Assembly: GCA_029255685.2 (NCBI GenBank)
Contig: CM055312.2
Span: 5,170,649 to 5,234,648, forward strand
Source: Silene conica
Lineage: Eukaryota > Streptophyta > Magnoliopsida > Caryophyllales > Caryophyllaceae
Direction: 5' to 3'
Length of the DNA: 64,000 nt
Shown: positions 22,651-35,059 of the stretch, in pieces
Layout: each line of letters begins with the position of its first letter
Position numbering within the stretch: the stretch's first letter is position 1
The notes under the pieces: model-generated
Database searches by the model: none
Seen by the model: the letters and a program-made list of their open reading frames with translations, nothing else
Told to the model about the DNA's origin: nothing
Translations under genes and position numbers: made by a program

Positions 22651-22684
22651 TTCCGTCAGTATATCGCGCTTTTTTTTGTAGTGA

Positions 22685-22713
22685 CTAGGTTTGAACCCGT
22701 GAAATTCACGGGT
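22685..22713 (-). mobile_element. Helitron 3' terminus, minus strand
   Basis: Read on the minus strand: hairpin ACCCGTGA-ATT-TCACGGGT (22713-22695), six bases later CCTAG, then T. This is the Helitron 3' end signature. The body would extend rightward from 22685. The CACTA element ends one base away and its ACT duplication overlaps the first two Helitron bases, so CACTA inserted precisely at the Helitron border. Confidence 0.55.
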
Positions 22714-23705
22714 CTGTTTTCAAGGGTTTACATAAATATCGTTAATCATAGTAAGATATAACGATTTAATAATGGTGAAGATATGATTATAACTCATAGT
22801 TTTCTTATTCAATTTGATCGTTTTACCGAGTAAGACCGTCTCACACTATAATTTTTGTACATCAAAATATATACTATTCTGTTAATAACAAACATAACAA
22901 TAACTATAACCCATAGTTTTCTTATCAAATTGGACCGTCTTAACGTGTGAATCCGTCTTCCACTATAACTTGTATACAACTCGTATACATCAAAATATAA
23001 AATGAAATGCATAACATTCTAAGTTAATAACTAATAATTTTGTAATAATTATTTCAATATGTGAAAACATTAAAGTAGGAAAATAAATTAAGAAAATACT
23101 CGAATGCGAATAACATAAAATAAGAAAACCCATGAAAATACTCTTATCTAACTACAAAACCCAATTTCACAAACATAAATATTGAAACTCGTAAGCTTAA
23201 CACATGATCGTTTGCCTACTACCATTTATATTTCCGTAGTTTTAACTTTACAGAAGTTGCATGTGGTATATTGGATAAAATGTTGATCGTCGCTGACACT
23301 GAGTTTTTGTACCTTGATCTACTGGTAATTAATTTTATTTTGGAGTAATTGTTTTATTAATTTTTGCAGGTGATTGGGGTAGGTCATAGGTGTGACAAAT
23401 GTAAGTAAAACCACTATTTATATTGAATTTTGTAGTAGGTATTTCTCGACATAACTTATAAAGATAATGTTTATCTATTGAACTATTTTGGGTCAATTAA
23501 TTTGCGGGAATGAAAAATATAATTTTAAAAAATACCAAGATTATTATCATTATTATTATTATGATTTTTATATTCTGTAATATATTCAAAAATTTTGGAA
23601 GTAGTTAAATGCAATCCTATCCTAATTTTCTTAATTTGTATGGAGTATTAGTATTGCGATGAGAAGTTATCATACGTAATCAACTTAAACTTGGAAGAAA
23701 TATCC
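22714..23705 (-). other. probable Helitron body, no gene
   Basis: AT-rich, non-coding. A diverged direct repeat of about 110 bp (22795-22900 and 22910-23040) shares CATAGTTTTCTTAT, an accGTCT block and CATCAAAATATA. The 5' Helitron end was not identified; Copia C begins at 23706, preceded by TATCC. Confidence 0.4.
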
Positions 23706-23862
23706 TATAAATAAGTAAAATGAATGTGTTTTATTGATATACAAACAGTAGGCGTACAATACATTTATATACTAGGTGCAAACGGAATAAGATCAAACTA
23801 AATACAATAAAAAAATAAAACAGACTCCTAGAAATAAGGAGTGAATAATGTTAAGGAATATA
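23706..23862 (-). repeat. 3' LTR of Copia C
   Basis: TATAAATAAG ... GGAATATA, homologous to 53211-53366. Termini are AT-rich and not the usual TG...CA. Confidence 0.82.
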
Positions 23863-23879
23863 TGCTCTTGAATATTGCT

Positions 23880-25101
23880 GCATTTGGAAGATTCTGAGGC
23901 ATAGTGATTGATTAGGATTTTTTATCATTGACACTCTCGCGCAAGATGGCGGTCGTAGACGGAGACCAATCTTGGATGTTAGATCGAAAAATCTCGATTT
24001 TTGCAATGGTTTAGTTAATGTGTTAGCTAGCTGATCGTCCCCATTAATGTGTTGGACTCGGATGTGGCCTTGTCGAACTTGCTCCTTGACGAAGTGAAAA
24101 GAGAGCGCGGGATGTTTCATGCGTGAATGAAAGACTGGGTTTGCCGAGTAGTGAGTAGCTGATAGGTTATCGCAGTGAATCATTGGGGCAGAGGATTGAT
24201 GATATCCGAGTTTGAACAGTAAGGATACTAACCATAAAACTTCTGAAGTTGTGCCTGCAACTGCTCTAAACTCGGCCTCGGTAGTTGAATGTGATAGGGC
24301 TCTTTGCTTTTTCGAAGACCATGAAATTGGGTTGCGTCCAAGATATACAAGATAGCCAGTGGTTGAGATATAGTCTTCGGTGTCACGACCGAAATCAGCA
24401 TCACAGTGAGCATGTAAAGTGAGTGGCGTGTCCTTGTGAAGATGAAGACCAAGGTGAAGTGTACCATTTAAGTAACGGAGTAGCCTTTTGAGCGCAGTCC
24501 AGTGATTAACGGTTGGGTGACTAAGGAATTGCGCTAGTTTATTGATGGGATAAGCGATATCAGGGCGTGTGAGGGATAAATACTGAAGACTTCCGAGAGT
24601 TCCGACTATTGCACGGTATGTGGTTATATCTTTTGGTGGTTGGTTGGGTTCCTTAATGAGGGGTGGATAGACAATCATGGGTGTGGTGGCAGGTGAGCTA
24701 TCTTGCATTTTAAATTTGTGCAGTAGGTCCGAAAGATATTTCGATTGGTTGAGATGGAGGCCTATTTTTGTGGGGGTGACCTCGACACCAAGAGAAAATG
24801 ACAATTGGCCGAGATCTTTGAGTGAGAATTTTTGAGATAATTGTGTAATAAATTGGTGAATGTGTGTTGTGTCGGGTCCGGTGACGACTATGTCGTCGAC
24901 GTAAACAAGTACAAAAAGTGTCGTGTATGATGTGTTTAAAACAAATAGTGATGGGTCGGATATTGAATTTCGAAAACCGAGAGTAATTAGATAAGATTTG
25001 AGTTCAGTGTACCATGCTTGGGGGGCTTGTTTTAAGCCATAAATTGCTTTGCATAGTTGGCTGACATACTCAAGTTTCTCGGTGTCTACAAATCCGGGTG
25101 G
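23880..25101 (-). pseudogene. RT (distal part) and RNase H of Copia C
   Basis: Minus strand, from right to left: QPPGFVDTEKLEYVSQLCKA, YGLKQAPQAWYTELKSYL, the catalytic LFVLVYVDDIVVTGP (near 24900), FSLKDLGQLSFSLGVEV, VGTLGSLQYLSLTRPDI, RNase H HCDADFGRDTEDYISTTG, SHSTTEAEFRAVAGTTSEV, DNLSATHYSANPVFHSRMKH and QLANTLTKPLQKSRF. Classic Copia 3' half; the upstream RT part lies at 31322-31631, beyond insertion D. Confidence 0.87.
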
Positions 25102-25896
25102 TTGATTGATAACACCATATTTTACCGATTTTTAGCCCACATTTTATCTCTTATTTAGTCGATATAATAATCCGAGTTAGCTTAATTCACTCATTTTAGT
25201 GACAAATAATATTTTAGTCGATTAGTTTTAAATAATGTTATCTCATATTATTTGTTAGTGTTTTGGTATTGTTTTCATCTTTTTATTTTATAGGTACCGA
25301 GTTCAAGTTTGAAAAAACGATCGAAATGAAAAGAAAATAAGCCATATGAACACTTGGTCCGTCAATTAATTATGAATTAGGCTCCAGACTTGAAAATATG
25401 GGTCTCTTGGATCGTATCCAGAAGGCCACTTGGTCTGCACTTCACATGGGTTGTCAACAAATTAAAAACAAGAAAAAAAGGCAGGAACCAGAGGCGGCTC
25501 TTGAGTTTTTCAGAGGTTCCTGGCAGAGCATTTTTGGGAGGGCAGAGAGATTTCGACGAGAGGCCTGAGAGCAAGACGTAGAGTAGGAGTAGTATAAATC
25601 AAACAAAAATTCCATTTTTCTTCCTTGTTTTAGGTTTAGAGGTAGATTATCGTCTTAATTTACAACTTTATATTTGGGTGGAAAATTGAAGGAAGGAGAC
25701 ATTCATCCTCAACAATTCATTCCAAAGTCATTTGTTTACATTTTGTTGGTATAAATTTCCTCTCTTTTACTTTGTTTATCATTTATTTACTTTTCATTCT
25801 TCTTTATTTCTCCATTTTTATTGTCTGTCTTTAGGAATATAAGGTGTTTGATGAAATGTCTAAGTGAAATTTATTTCTTTTTTTTCTTAAAGATGC

Positions 25897-26127
25897 TATA
25901 GAAACTGTATCATATATTCACAGCTATCTCTAATCAATATTATTTCAGTTATAATGTAAATATTAAAGTCGGAAATAGGAATGGTTTGGCTGATTAATGT
26001 CTATCATTAAACAGCATTAATAGGAAAGGTAGATGGAGGATGTATATAATGTATTTGTTCAGTTGTATCTATGAATAAGGAAAATACAGAGAACCTTTCA
26101 CCATTGTTACAGCCTCTCACTTTCTCA
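25897..26127 (+). repeat. 5' LTR of Copia E
   Basis: TATAGAAACTG ... CTTTCTCA. A TATATAATG stretch near 26043 may serve as TATA box. The tip is TA rather than TG in both copies. Confidence 0.87.
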
Positions 26128-26277
26128 TGGTATCGTGAGCAAGGTTTCACAAAACACGGTAGTTTTTTTTTTCCGATAATGACAGGAGAAAATAAAATCA
26201 AAAGTATTCCATCCAATTCCCCTCTATACCTCCATCCATCAGACAATCCAGTTTAGTTCTTACCCAAATCAATTTCA

Positions 26278-29200
26278 ATGGCGACAATTACGATCTATGG
26301 GCCGCCGCTGTCAAAAATGGGTTAGATGCTAAGAACAAATTGGTTTTTGTCGAAGGAAAAGAGAAGAGACCATCAGATTCTGAAGGAGATGACGTTGAGG
26401 CCGTGGCGTGGAGATCGTGTAATGCTATGTTGAAAGCATGGTTAAGGAATGTGATAGACCCAAAATTACATCCAAGCATTGCATTCGACTCCACCGTTGC
26501 TGAAGTTTGGGCAGAATTAAAAGACCGTTACTGTACTGGGAATGCACCAAGAGTGCATCAATTGAAAAGCGATTTGCAAGAGTGCAAGCAAGGAAGGCTA
26601 ACGATTGTCGAGTATTATACAAAACTCAAGACAATATGGGATGAACTTGGTAACTACAGCAAGATACCGTCGTGCTCTTGCGGCGCTGCCGTTGCAATCG
26701 CGAAAGAGAAGGAGGAAGAAAAGGTGCATCAGTTTCTGATGGGCCTTGATAATAATCTGTACGGACATATCCGTAGCACACTTCTGATGGATGACCCCAT
26801 CACCACCTTGGCTAAGGCATATGCCTTGGTGCTGCGAGAGGAAAGACACATCACAGTAACGAAAGGAAAAGAGGAAGCTAATGAGGCAGCCATGGCTGCC
26901 AGAACTTTCGGAGCAAGTAAGGGCAAGGGAAACTACTCAAAGCCAGATGGAGAAGAAGAAGGCGAACCCCCGCTCTGCAATTATTGTGGTAAATATTATC
27001 ATATAGAAGAAAACTGTTATTCTAAACATGGGTATGAAGCTGTGAAAGGAAGAGACAGAGGAAGAGGCAGGCGAGGAGGATATGGCAGAGGACGTGGTCG
27101 AGGGAGGTCACAGGGGCGAGGACAAAGCGAGAACCAACAGGCAAATGCAGTGAGCAGTTCGGCAGGTTCAAAGAATGCTGAGTCAAAAGCCAAAAACTAC
27201 TCCTTCACCGAAGAGGAATTTGAAAGGCTCCGAGTCTTGCTCAACACTAGTCCGGAAGGTAGTGAAAAACTGACAGGTATGCACACTAAAGTGAGTCGAG
27301 AATGGTTGATAGATAGCGGTGCTTCGCACCACATGACAGGAAAAAGAAATTGTCTCCAAAATATTTGGATTGGAGAGGCGTCTAATGTTGGTTTACCTGA
27401 TGGTCGACAAATTAGAGCGGAGGAGCACGGAGAAGTGCTGTTAGCTGATAACTTTGTGCTAAGAGACGTATTATACGTACCAAATTTAGCATGTGATTTA
27501 ATATCGGTACAACAATTAATTTACGAAAATAATTGTGTGGTAACATTTTTTCCCGACTATTGTATAATGCAGGAACGGGTTTCGAGGACGGAGATTGGTA
27601 GAGGCGAGCAACGCGATGGGGTTTACATGTTCAAGTCGAATGGAGTCGAGAAGGTTGCAAATGTGTCAATGTCGAAAGAAGGGGAACTTTGGCACAAACG
27701 TCTTGGGCATCCATCAAGGAGTAAATCGCTTTCTTTTTCTAAATTAGTTAATTGCAATTTAAATTGGGATTCTAGCCAAATTTGTGATCCTTGTTGTAGG
27801 GCTAAACAAACACGGAATTCGTTTAGCTTGAATAATAGTCGTTGTGACGAACTTTTTGGATTGATACATGTTGACATTTGGGGAAGATATCCCATTGCTA
27901 GTCTATCTCGAGGACATTATTTTTTAACAATCGTTGATGACCATAGCCGGGGTGTTTGGCTTTATCTAATGACAGATAAAAGTGAAGCGGGTCGGTATAT
28001 GAAAGTTTTTTGCCAAATGGTAAAAACCCAATTCAACAAAGTCGTTAAAATTATTCAAAGTGATAACGGTAGTGAACTTTTATCCGGGGCTATGCAATAT
28101 TATTATGAGGATAATGGTATAATTTTCCGTACTAGCAATGTCGATACCCCTCAACAAAATGGAAAGGTCGAGAGAAAACATCGTCACATATTAGAAAAGG
28201 CTAGAGCCCTACGTTTTGCAAGTCATTTACCTATTGAATTTTGGGGGGAGTGCGTCATGACCGCTGCCTATTTAATAAACCGAACCCCAACACCGTTACT
28301 CGATAATAAAACTCCATATGAACTGATTTACCAAAAGAAACCGAATCTAACCAATCTCAAGGTCCTTGGTTGCTTATGCTATGCCCACAATAAAGATAAA
28401 CCTCGCGATAAATTTACGGAACGGGGCAAGCGATGTCTTTTTTTAGGGTACCCACATGGAAAAAAGGGATGGAAAGTCTATGATTTTAAAACCCAACAAG
28501 TTTTTGTTTCTCGAGATGTCCAATTTTTTGAACACCTGTTTCCCTTTTATACTCCATCTGACTCACCAAATCAAAACACCACTCAAAATATTGTTTCTGA
28601 TTATGTTGAGGAGCAAACTGAATTCCTCGAAAATCATGGGGATATTAATGGCAACACAGTGGGAGAAAATGAGGGAGACACAGTGAGAGAGAGTACGAAT
28701 GAAACAGGAGGTGACGTTGGGACAGAGGCACGTGAGGACAGTACCAATCAGAGAGAAACAGAGGAAACAGAGAGGGTTGGTCGGGGAGCACGAGAACGGC
28801 GAGAACCATTTTGGGCGAAAGACTATGTTTGCAAATCGACGCGAATTGTAACACCCATCGTTCATGCTCAAATCGATCAATCGAAGTCCAAGAAATCAGG
28901 TACTCGTTATCCTCTAGTCAATTATGTTAACACTCAATTGTTTTCTAGTTCACATAAAGCTTTTCTCACAAAAATTGATGAAGTTAAGGAGCCAACTTAT
29001 TACAGTGAAGCGGCAGGTAATGAAAATTGGAGAGAAGCTATGAAGAAGGAGATTGAAGCATTGGAGAAAAATGGTACTTGGGAAATCGTGTCACTACCAA
29101 GCGGAAAGAATCCCATTGGTTGTAAATGGGTATACAAAATAAAATACAAAGCTGATGGGTCGATTGAGAGGTACAAAGCACGCTTGGTAGCGCAAGGGTT

Positions 29201-30529
29201 TACTCAAGTTGAAGGGATAGATTATCATGAGACTTATGCTCCGGTTGCGAAAATGACGAGCGTTCGTTGCTTGCTAACCGTGGCATTATCCAAGAAATGG
29301 AGTATCGAACAGCTTGACGTTAACAACGCTTTCCTACATGGGGATTTGGAAAAAGAGGTATATATGAGGATTCCACAAGGGTTTGAACGAAAGGGGGAGA
29401 ATCGAGTTTGCAAATTATTGAAGTCACTCTACGGCCTAAAACAAGCGTCGCGTAACTGGTTTGCCAAACTCACCCAATTCTTATTACGGTATGGTTTCGT
29501 TCAATCCTTGGCTGATTATTCTCTTTTTACCTACAATAATGGGAAAATATTTATGGAAATTCTAGTGTATGTAGATGACATGATAATCGTTGGGAATAAC
29601 CATGATGCGAGTAAAAAGTTTAAGGCAAATCTCGATAAAAATTTCGGAATCAAAGATTTGGGTCGTCTCAAGTATTTCTTGGGTATAGAAGTAGCACATG
29701 GGGCAAAGGGGCTGTTTCTAAACCAACGAAAATATGCATTGGGAATTGTAGAGGAAGCCGGGATGAGTGGTGCAAAACCGGTTCACACACCCATGTTACA
29801 ACACCATCAACTTGAATTAGCCAATGGTGACTTATTGAAAGATGCTCTGAAATATCGAAGGCTAGTCGGAAGGTTGGTTTACTTGACCATCACGAGACCA
29901 TATTTAGTGTACTCGGTGCATATGTTGTCTCGGTTCGTTATTGAGCCACGGAAGGAGCATTGGGATGCGGCTCTTAGAGTAATAAGATATGTGAAGATGA
30001 ATCCAAACAAAGGCATTACTCTATATAGAAGCTCGAACTTGGAGTTGAAGGGATATTGTGATTCTGATTATGGGCGATGCCCATTAACTAGACGGTCTCT
30101 AAGCGGGTATTTCGTGTCACTCGGGTCATCACCCGTGTCATGGCCTGGAGAGCGAAGAGGCAATCAACAGTTTCGAAATCAACGGTCGAGGCTGAATACC
30201 GGGCAATGGGAAGTGCAACAAGTGAGCTGATTTGGTTGAAGTCTTTCTTGAGTTCATTAGGAGTGTTTCATACGGGTCCAATGGTGCTATATTGCGACAA
30301 CCAAGCAACCATCCACATAGCAAAAAATCCGGTGTTCCATGACAGAACGAAGCACATCGAAATAGATTGTCACTTTATTCGCCAACATGTGGTAGCCAAG
30401 ACGATTAAAATGATACATGTCAGGAGCAAAGAGCAAGTGGCGGATTTGTTCACTAAAGCTTTAGGAGGAGAGACATTCGACTACTTGCAAGGCAAGTTGG
30501 GTCTCGGTTTACCCGGAGCACCAACTTGA
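26278..30529 (+). pseudogene. gag-pol region of Copia E
   Basis: Gag: FNGDNYDLWAAAVKNGLDAK (from about 26270), UBN2-type domain with VHQLKSDLQECKQG, a CCHC knuckle CNYCGKYYHIEENC (near 26978) and an RGRGRRGGYGRGRGRG basic tail. Protease: LIDSGASHHMTG (27308). Pre-integrase LWHKRLGHPS; integrase IVDDHSRGVWLYL, QSDNGSELLS and TPQQNGKVERKHRH (27930-28175). [48 protein letters not shown] (29110-29590). RNase H: GYCDSDYGRCPLTRRSLSGY (30050), STVEAEYRAM, YCDNQATIHIAKNPVFHDRT and a VADLFTKAL tail ending at 30529. The longest frame is close to 1300 codons, near full length for Copia. Confidence 0.92.
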
Positions 30530-30536
30530 GGGGGAG

Positions 30537-30765
30537 TAGAGAAACTGTATCATATATTCACAGCTATCTAATCAATATTATTTCAGTTATAATGTAAATA
30601 TTAAAGTCGGAAATAGGAATGGTTTGGCTGATTAATGTCTATCATTAAACAACATTAATAGGAAAGGTAGATGGAGGATGTATATAATGTATTTGTTCAG
30701 TTGTATCTATGAATAAGGAAAATACAGAGAACCTTTCACCATTGTTACAGCCTCTCACTTTCTCA
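30537..30765 (+). repeat. 3' LTR of Copia E
   Basis: TAGAGAAACTG ... CTTTCTCA, 229 bp, preceded by the polypurine tract at 30526-30536. Confidence 0.88.
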
Positions 30766-31321
30766 GGTGCAACCTTTATACTTTGCTAGTATTAGTATAG
30801 AATAATTAGTGTTTACTTTTCATTGTTTGTTTACTTATATGCTTATTAGTATTAGTCTACCTTTTAAACATGTTTAGTTTCCAAGTTTCCGTCGTTTATG
30901 TTTGTTTTGGAATTAATATGATTAGTGAGTAGTTTTTCACTAGGGTGCGACTAGACTCCGACATGTGTAAGTTATCGACTTAATTTCCCCTTGACAACTT
31001 GTTAGAGAGTTAAGCGATAATTTACGAGTGTTGGAAGTCGAAATCGCGCCCTAGGCCTTTCTTTATTGCTTTTGTCTTTATTTTATTATTTGTGTATTTT
31101 CTTAGGTTAGTAGTGATAGTTAATGCATGTTTAGATGTTTAGTTGACTTTCTATCCCATTCTTGATTTGCGTAGCTAACTTGTAATTTGAGACCGACTAG
31201 TACTTGACCTTAACCTCCATGTGGATCGACCTCGACTACCCTACTACATTAGTTTAGTAGTTGAGTTTTATAAATAATTGTTTGATGTGGGGGAGGGCGA
31301 CAAACCCCGCATATCATTGAT

Positions 31322-31631
31322 CCATGAAAACTGCTTCGTTGAGTGTGCCTTGTAGGAAGGCGTTGTTGACGTCTAGTTGATGTAGGTGCCATCGTTTTGA
31401 AACTGCAATGGTAAGAACAAGACGAATGGTGGCGGGTTTTATGACGAGACTAAATGTTTCCGAATAGTCAACACCGGGTCGTTGATTAAAGCCTTTAGCA
31501 ACAAGTCGGGCTTTATATTGTTTTACTGTACCATCAGGATTATATTTCACGCGATACACTCACTTGCAACCGACAAAGTTTTTGGCTTGTGAGCGGGGAA
31601 CAAGGGTCCATGTAGTGTTTCGAAGGAGGGC
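31322..31631 (-). pseudogene. RT (proximal part) of Copia C
   Basis: Minus strand: ALLRNTTWTLVPRSQAKNFV, then [35 protein letters not shown] and [19 protein letters not shown], the first RT motifs of Copia pol. Bounded on the right by insertion F (duplication CTGAT) and on the left by insertion D (duplication TTGAT). Confidence 0.85.
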
Positions 31632-32783
31632 CTGATTTTAACACCCCCATTTACCGAGGAGCCTGAACTATGACTTCCAAAGTAAATAGGACTGTTACCA
31701 TCCTGGATAAACCAGGGTAGTAGATAATCACAGTGAAAGAAACACAATACTTTAATTTATAAATGGTTAAAATGTAAACTGTTAAGAGACAAAGTCCAAC
31801 TAAACTTCCAAACAACTGAAGTATAACAAGTGAACAACTATGAAGTGATCTAAAGCTAGGTAAGTCAAATCCTTGTCTCACATCCATGCCCAATCCTAGT
31901 CCACTTGCCTCTGACCTGAAATATCTACTCCCCATTCCGGATCATCGTAGGTGAACACTAATACACTATCAACCTCGCGGTTGAGTAGGATAACCCAATA
32001 ATATAAATTGCAACAATGTATTATGCAAATGCTATGCCAATGCTGAGCTCATTCACAACCCCAAACACCAATCATAACTCAAAACACCAACCCATACTGA
32101 ACCTCCTAGCAGAGTATCATCGACCGTCGTCGAATACCAGCATAAAGCTAAAGACACCAGGCCTGGCCTACATACCACTCTGGGCTTTATATCAAAACAA
32201 TCCCCTTATCAATAATGCAACATGCTATGCTCGTGAATGCAATATTAAACAATCCACACTTAAATGTCATTCTCATATAAACATTTTTGCATTAAAAACA
32301 CGTAATTCAACCATTCATGCATACAACCATCACAAAATACGGTACCAGTGTATCCTACCTGAGATAGCAGTCTGAAAACAAGCAATCACCGTCTAGAAGT
32401 ATTCCACCTCGAACTCAGTTCCTATAATTATGACTTAATATTAAATTTTATTCATACAACCAACTAATTATAAACTGACTAACCACTGACTTACCAAAAA
32501 TAGCAATTACTAAATATAGTACTTACTAAAAATAGCATTACACGTTAAACAATTATTGCTAATTAATTAGAAGTTACTAATTATAAACTTGCTAAAATAA
32601 ACTTACTAAACATAGCATTTGATCACTTAATCGATTATTACTAAATTAGTATCACAACCCTTGTAACGCTACCATAACATAACATAACAAAAGATCACCA
32701 CCCAAACACTAATAATTTTAATAGAGCCAATAACAAAGTACCAAACATATTATTACCACCCTTTACTAATTACTAAGTAAATA

Positions 32784-32824
32784 CTAATAATAATAAAATT
32801 AATAATAATAATAATAATAATAAT
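32784..32824. repeat. (TAA)n microsatellite in left LTR of F
   Basis: About eight uninterrupted TAA units at the end of a short interrupted tract. The allelic position in the other LTR of the same element has about 24 units (49152-49224). Confidence 0.9.
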
Positions 32825-33338
32825 GATAACAATATTGATAATGATAAAAATGATGATAATGATGACAATCAGAAAAACAAACCCCACCTCACGCTTTCTA
32901 GGACACAAAACAGAAAAAATGCAGCAATTAACGTATCATACCCATCAGACCGCCACAACGAACACCCTGACAACAGTCCCCTCGGCACCAACGGTCACCA
33001 CTGATCTCGCCGGAGACACCACCAGGCTCGCCTCTGAGACCTGGTGGTTCCTAGATGACCAGTAGCTGTCGTTGTCGCCACCTCCGCAACCGACTTCATC
33101 CCACAAAACCTATTTTCGCGGCTTCTCTGTTTCTTTTACCGTACCAGACCCCTAACGAGAACTACCATAGCACAGTCACGACAGTTTACCAACCACCGTG
33201 ACAACCCCCGAACAACCACCCTAACTACCACCGGTATGAAACCCTTGACACACGGATTAAACACAAACAGCGACATGTTCGAATTAAAGACCAAGTACCC
33301 TTGTTCAACGTATCATTCTGAAGGTACGAATATGTAGG

Positions 33339-34283
33339 TGTGGGAAAATATCTGTATATATTACCAATTCTACACATGCAGGATTATAACAAATTTATAA
33401 TGTATGATTTATAGTCATAAACGAAGAACAAGATACAAAGATTGGGATTAAGAATTAACCTTATGTCCTCGCAAAGGCCTAAGATCAGATATCAAAACTG
33501 ATATCCTCCTAATCGTTGCACCCAAGATGTTCCAAGAAATACCCCTTCTAGAGCTAGAAACTGCAAAATTACCTTTAATTTTGTGTAAGATGAAAGCTAG
33601 AGAGAGAGGGAGTATGTATGTCGTGTAACTCGTATCCTTTAAGTGCAGAGTGAATGTCTTACTTATAGCTGCACACAACCTTGCTATTAGACATCAACTA
33701 GGATTCCCCAAATCAATATTTGGTTCTACCTACAACACTTTATAACAACTGAACAACTTAATAATTGCTCAGACCGAAATTCTATCTTTATAGAATCGGT
33801 TATATCTCTCTTGTGTAATGTTTTATCTTATAAATATCTTATATTTATAATCCACTAATTAAATATAACCTTTTATATTTAATTGAATCATTTAATCTTT
33901 ATTAAATAATTTCATTACACATAATTAAATATAACATTTTATATTTAATTACGAATTAACATTTTAACTCGTCTTAGCTAATATTATTTAATCAGTATTA
34001 AATAATTATGTCATCATTACATTGACTAACCGTTTAGTCATATAGGGTATCAATATGATTACATTTTCATCTAATCATATCTCTCAGATTCCATCCTTTA
34101 GGTGTGACTCCTAGGGACCAGTTGATTACCGCCATCTGTATGAGAATAACGTCAAACTTTCTAGCAAGCCAAACGTTATTGATAAACGTGAATCAACTGG
34201 CTAAAATACAAAGTATACCCTGTGTTCCTTTAAGAGATTTATACGTGTTGTCGCACTAATTGTTGAGGACACTAGCTCCAACA
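33339..34283 (-). repeat. 3' LTR of Copia G
   Basis: TGTGGGAAAATATC ... GCTCCAACA on the plus strand. The LTR 5' end on the minus strand, TGTTGGAGCTAGTGTCC, corresponds to TGTTGGGGCTGATGTCC of element B. Confidence 0.9.
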
Positions 34284-35059
34284 ATCTCCCACTTGTCCGT
34301 ACAAGTGTATATGCGATAACCGATTCTCATATCCAATTAAATTTCTCCCACTCAATGTAAAACAATTTGCAAATCTGTATTCACAAATGTCGTATTTTAC
34401 AAGCGATCTGTATCAAGAGTGGTTTTCCCGACTAGAGAGTAACTCAACTGATAACGAATCATTATTCGAGCTTGGCCAAGCATTTCAGTTACTACTCCTC
34501 GAGTGGCCCTGAGAAATATTAAAACCTGATGAGAGGTGGATATTTCCTTCAACTCGAATCTTGCAGATGTAAGCACAGTATGAAATGGCCCAAAAAAAAT
34601 CTGCTTAGCCCCAGTTACGGTCAGCTAGTGAGAAAGAAATCAAAGTCACCCAAAACTGCCCTGTATCTCAAGAAACAGTCGACAGTCAAAATAATCAACT
34701 CAAGGAACACGATGGACGTCCTATCCACGACCCGACACCGAATGTTCAATAACATTTAGGACTCCATTGCGTCGTCACGAAAATTGTCCTACGAGTTATC
34801 GTTATAATCTCGTATCTGTGATCGATCAGTCAACGGTTTGACTTATGGTTTATTGAACCCACCATCAATCGACGTCACAAAATAATTGCCAGAGTTATCA
34901 GCTCGTGTAGGCGATTACGGACTAAAACAAATATAATGTAATTCAGTTCACTTTTGTGGTGTTCAATGTTGTCAGTACAATCCACATGAAAAACAATATA
35001 TAAAACAAAATCGATGGTGTTATAAATAGTATATGAAATAGATACAGTATCCAATTCAC

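Larger units (their letters stand above)
5210..22683. mobile_element. CACTA (En/Spm-like) transposon, non-autonomous, host of nest 1
   Basis: The left terminus CACTACAAAATTCACGCCG and the right terminus (read inward on the minus strand) CACTACAAAAAAAAGCGCG are CACTA termini, both running into TACTGACGG. Flanking 3-bp duplications are ACC (5207-5209) and ACT (22684-22686), one base apart from identical. Subterminal arrays of the palindromic TGACGGAAATTCCGTCA motif fill 5230-5530 and 22265-22650, with further copies near 20455, 20900-20950 and 21275-21325; such arrays are the known transposase-binding architecture of this superfamily. Removing Copia A leaves only about 2.6 kb of CACTA DNA with no transposase or TNPA-like frame, so it depended on an autonomous relative. 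It is the oldest layer of this nest. Confidence 0.88.
25897..30765 (+). mobile_element. Copia element E, compact and nearly whole
   Basis: 4.87 kb with short LTRs (25897-26127, 231 bp; 30537-30765, 229 bp), PBS TGGTATCGTGAGC straight after the 5' LTR, polypurine tract TTGAGGGGGAG before the 3' LTR, and target duplication GATGC/GGTGC (25892-25896 and 30766-30770, one base different). The LTRs show about two substitutions and one two-base length difference (near 0.9%), suggesting about 0.3-0.6 million years. One long frame covers most of gag-pol; about two breaks overall. Short LTRs and the CNYCGKYYHIEENC knuckle suit the Ale/Ivana-like group, but the lineage is uncertain. Confidence 0.92.
25107..31316. 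mobile_element. Gypsy-type solo LTR D (Athila/Tat-like), split by Copia E
   Basis: Begins TGATAACACC and ends CCGCATATCA, so the tips TGATA and TATCA are inverted, and both sides carry the 5-bp duplication TTGAT (25102-25106 and 31317-31321). Without element E and its duplication it is about 1336 bp and has no second LTR, PBS or coding region, as expected after recombination between two LTRs. The block GTGGATCGACCTCGACTACC near 31221 is like sequences found in Athila/Tat LTRs and comparable to the end of LTR J. The insertion point is in the RT region of Copia C. Confidence 0.75.
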
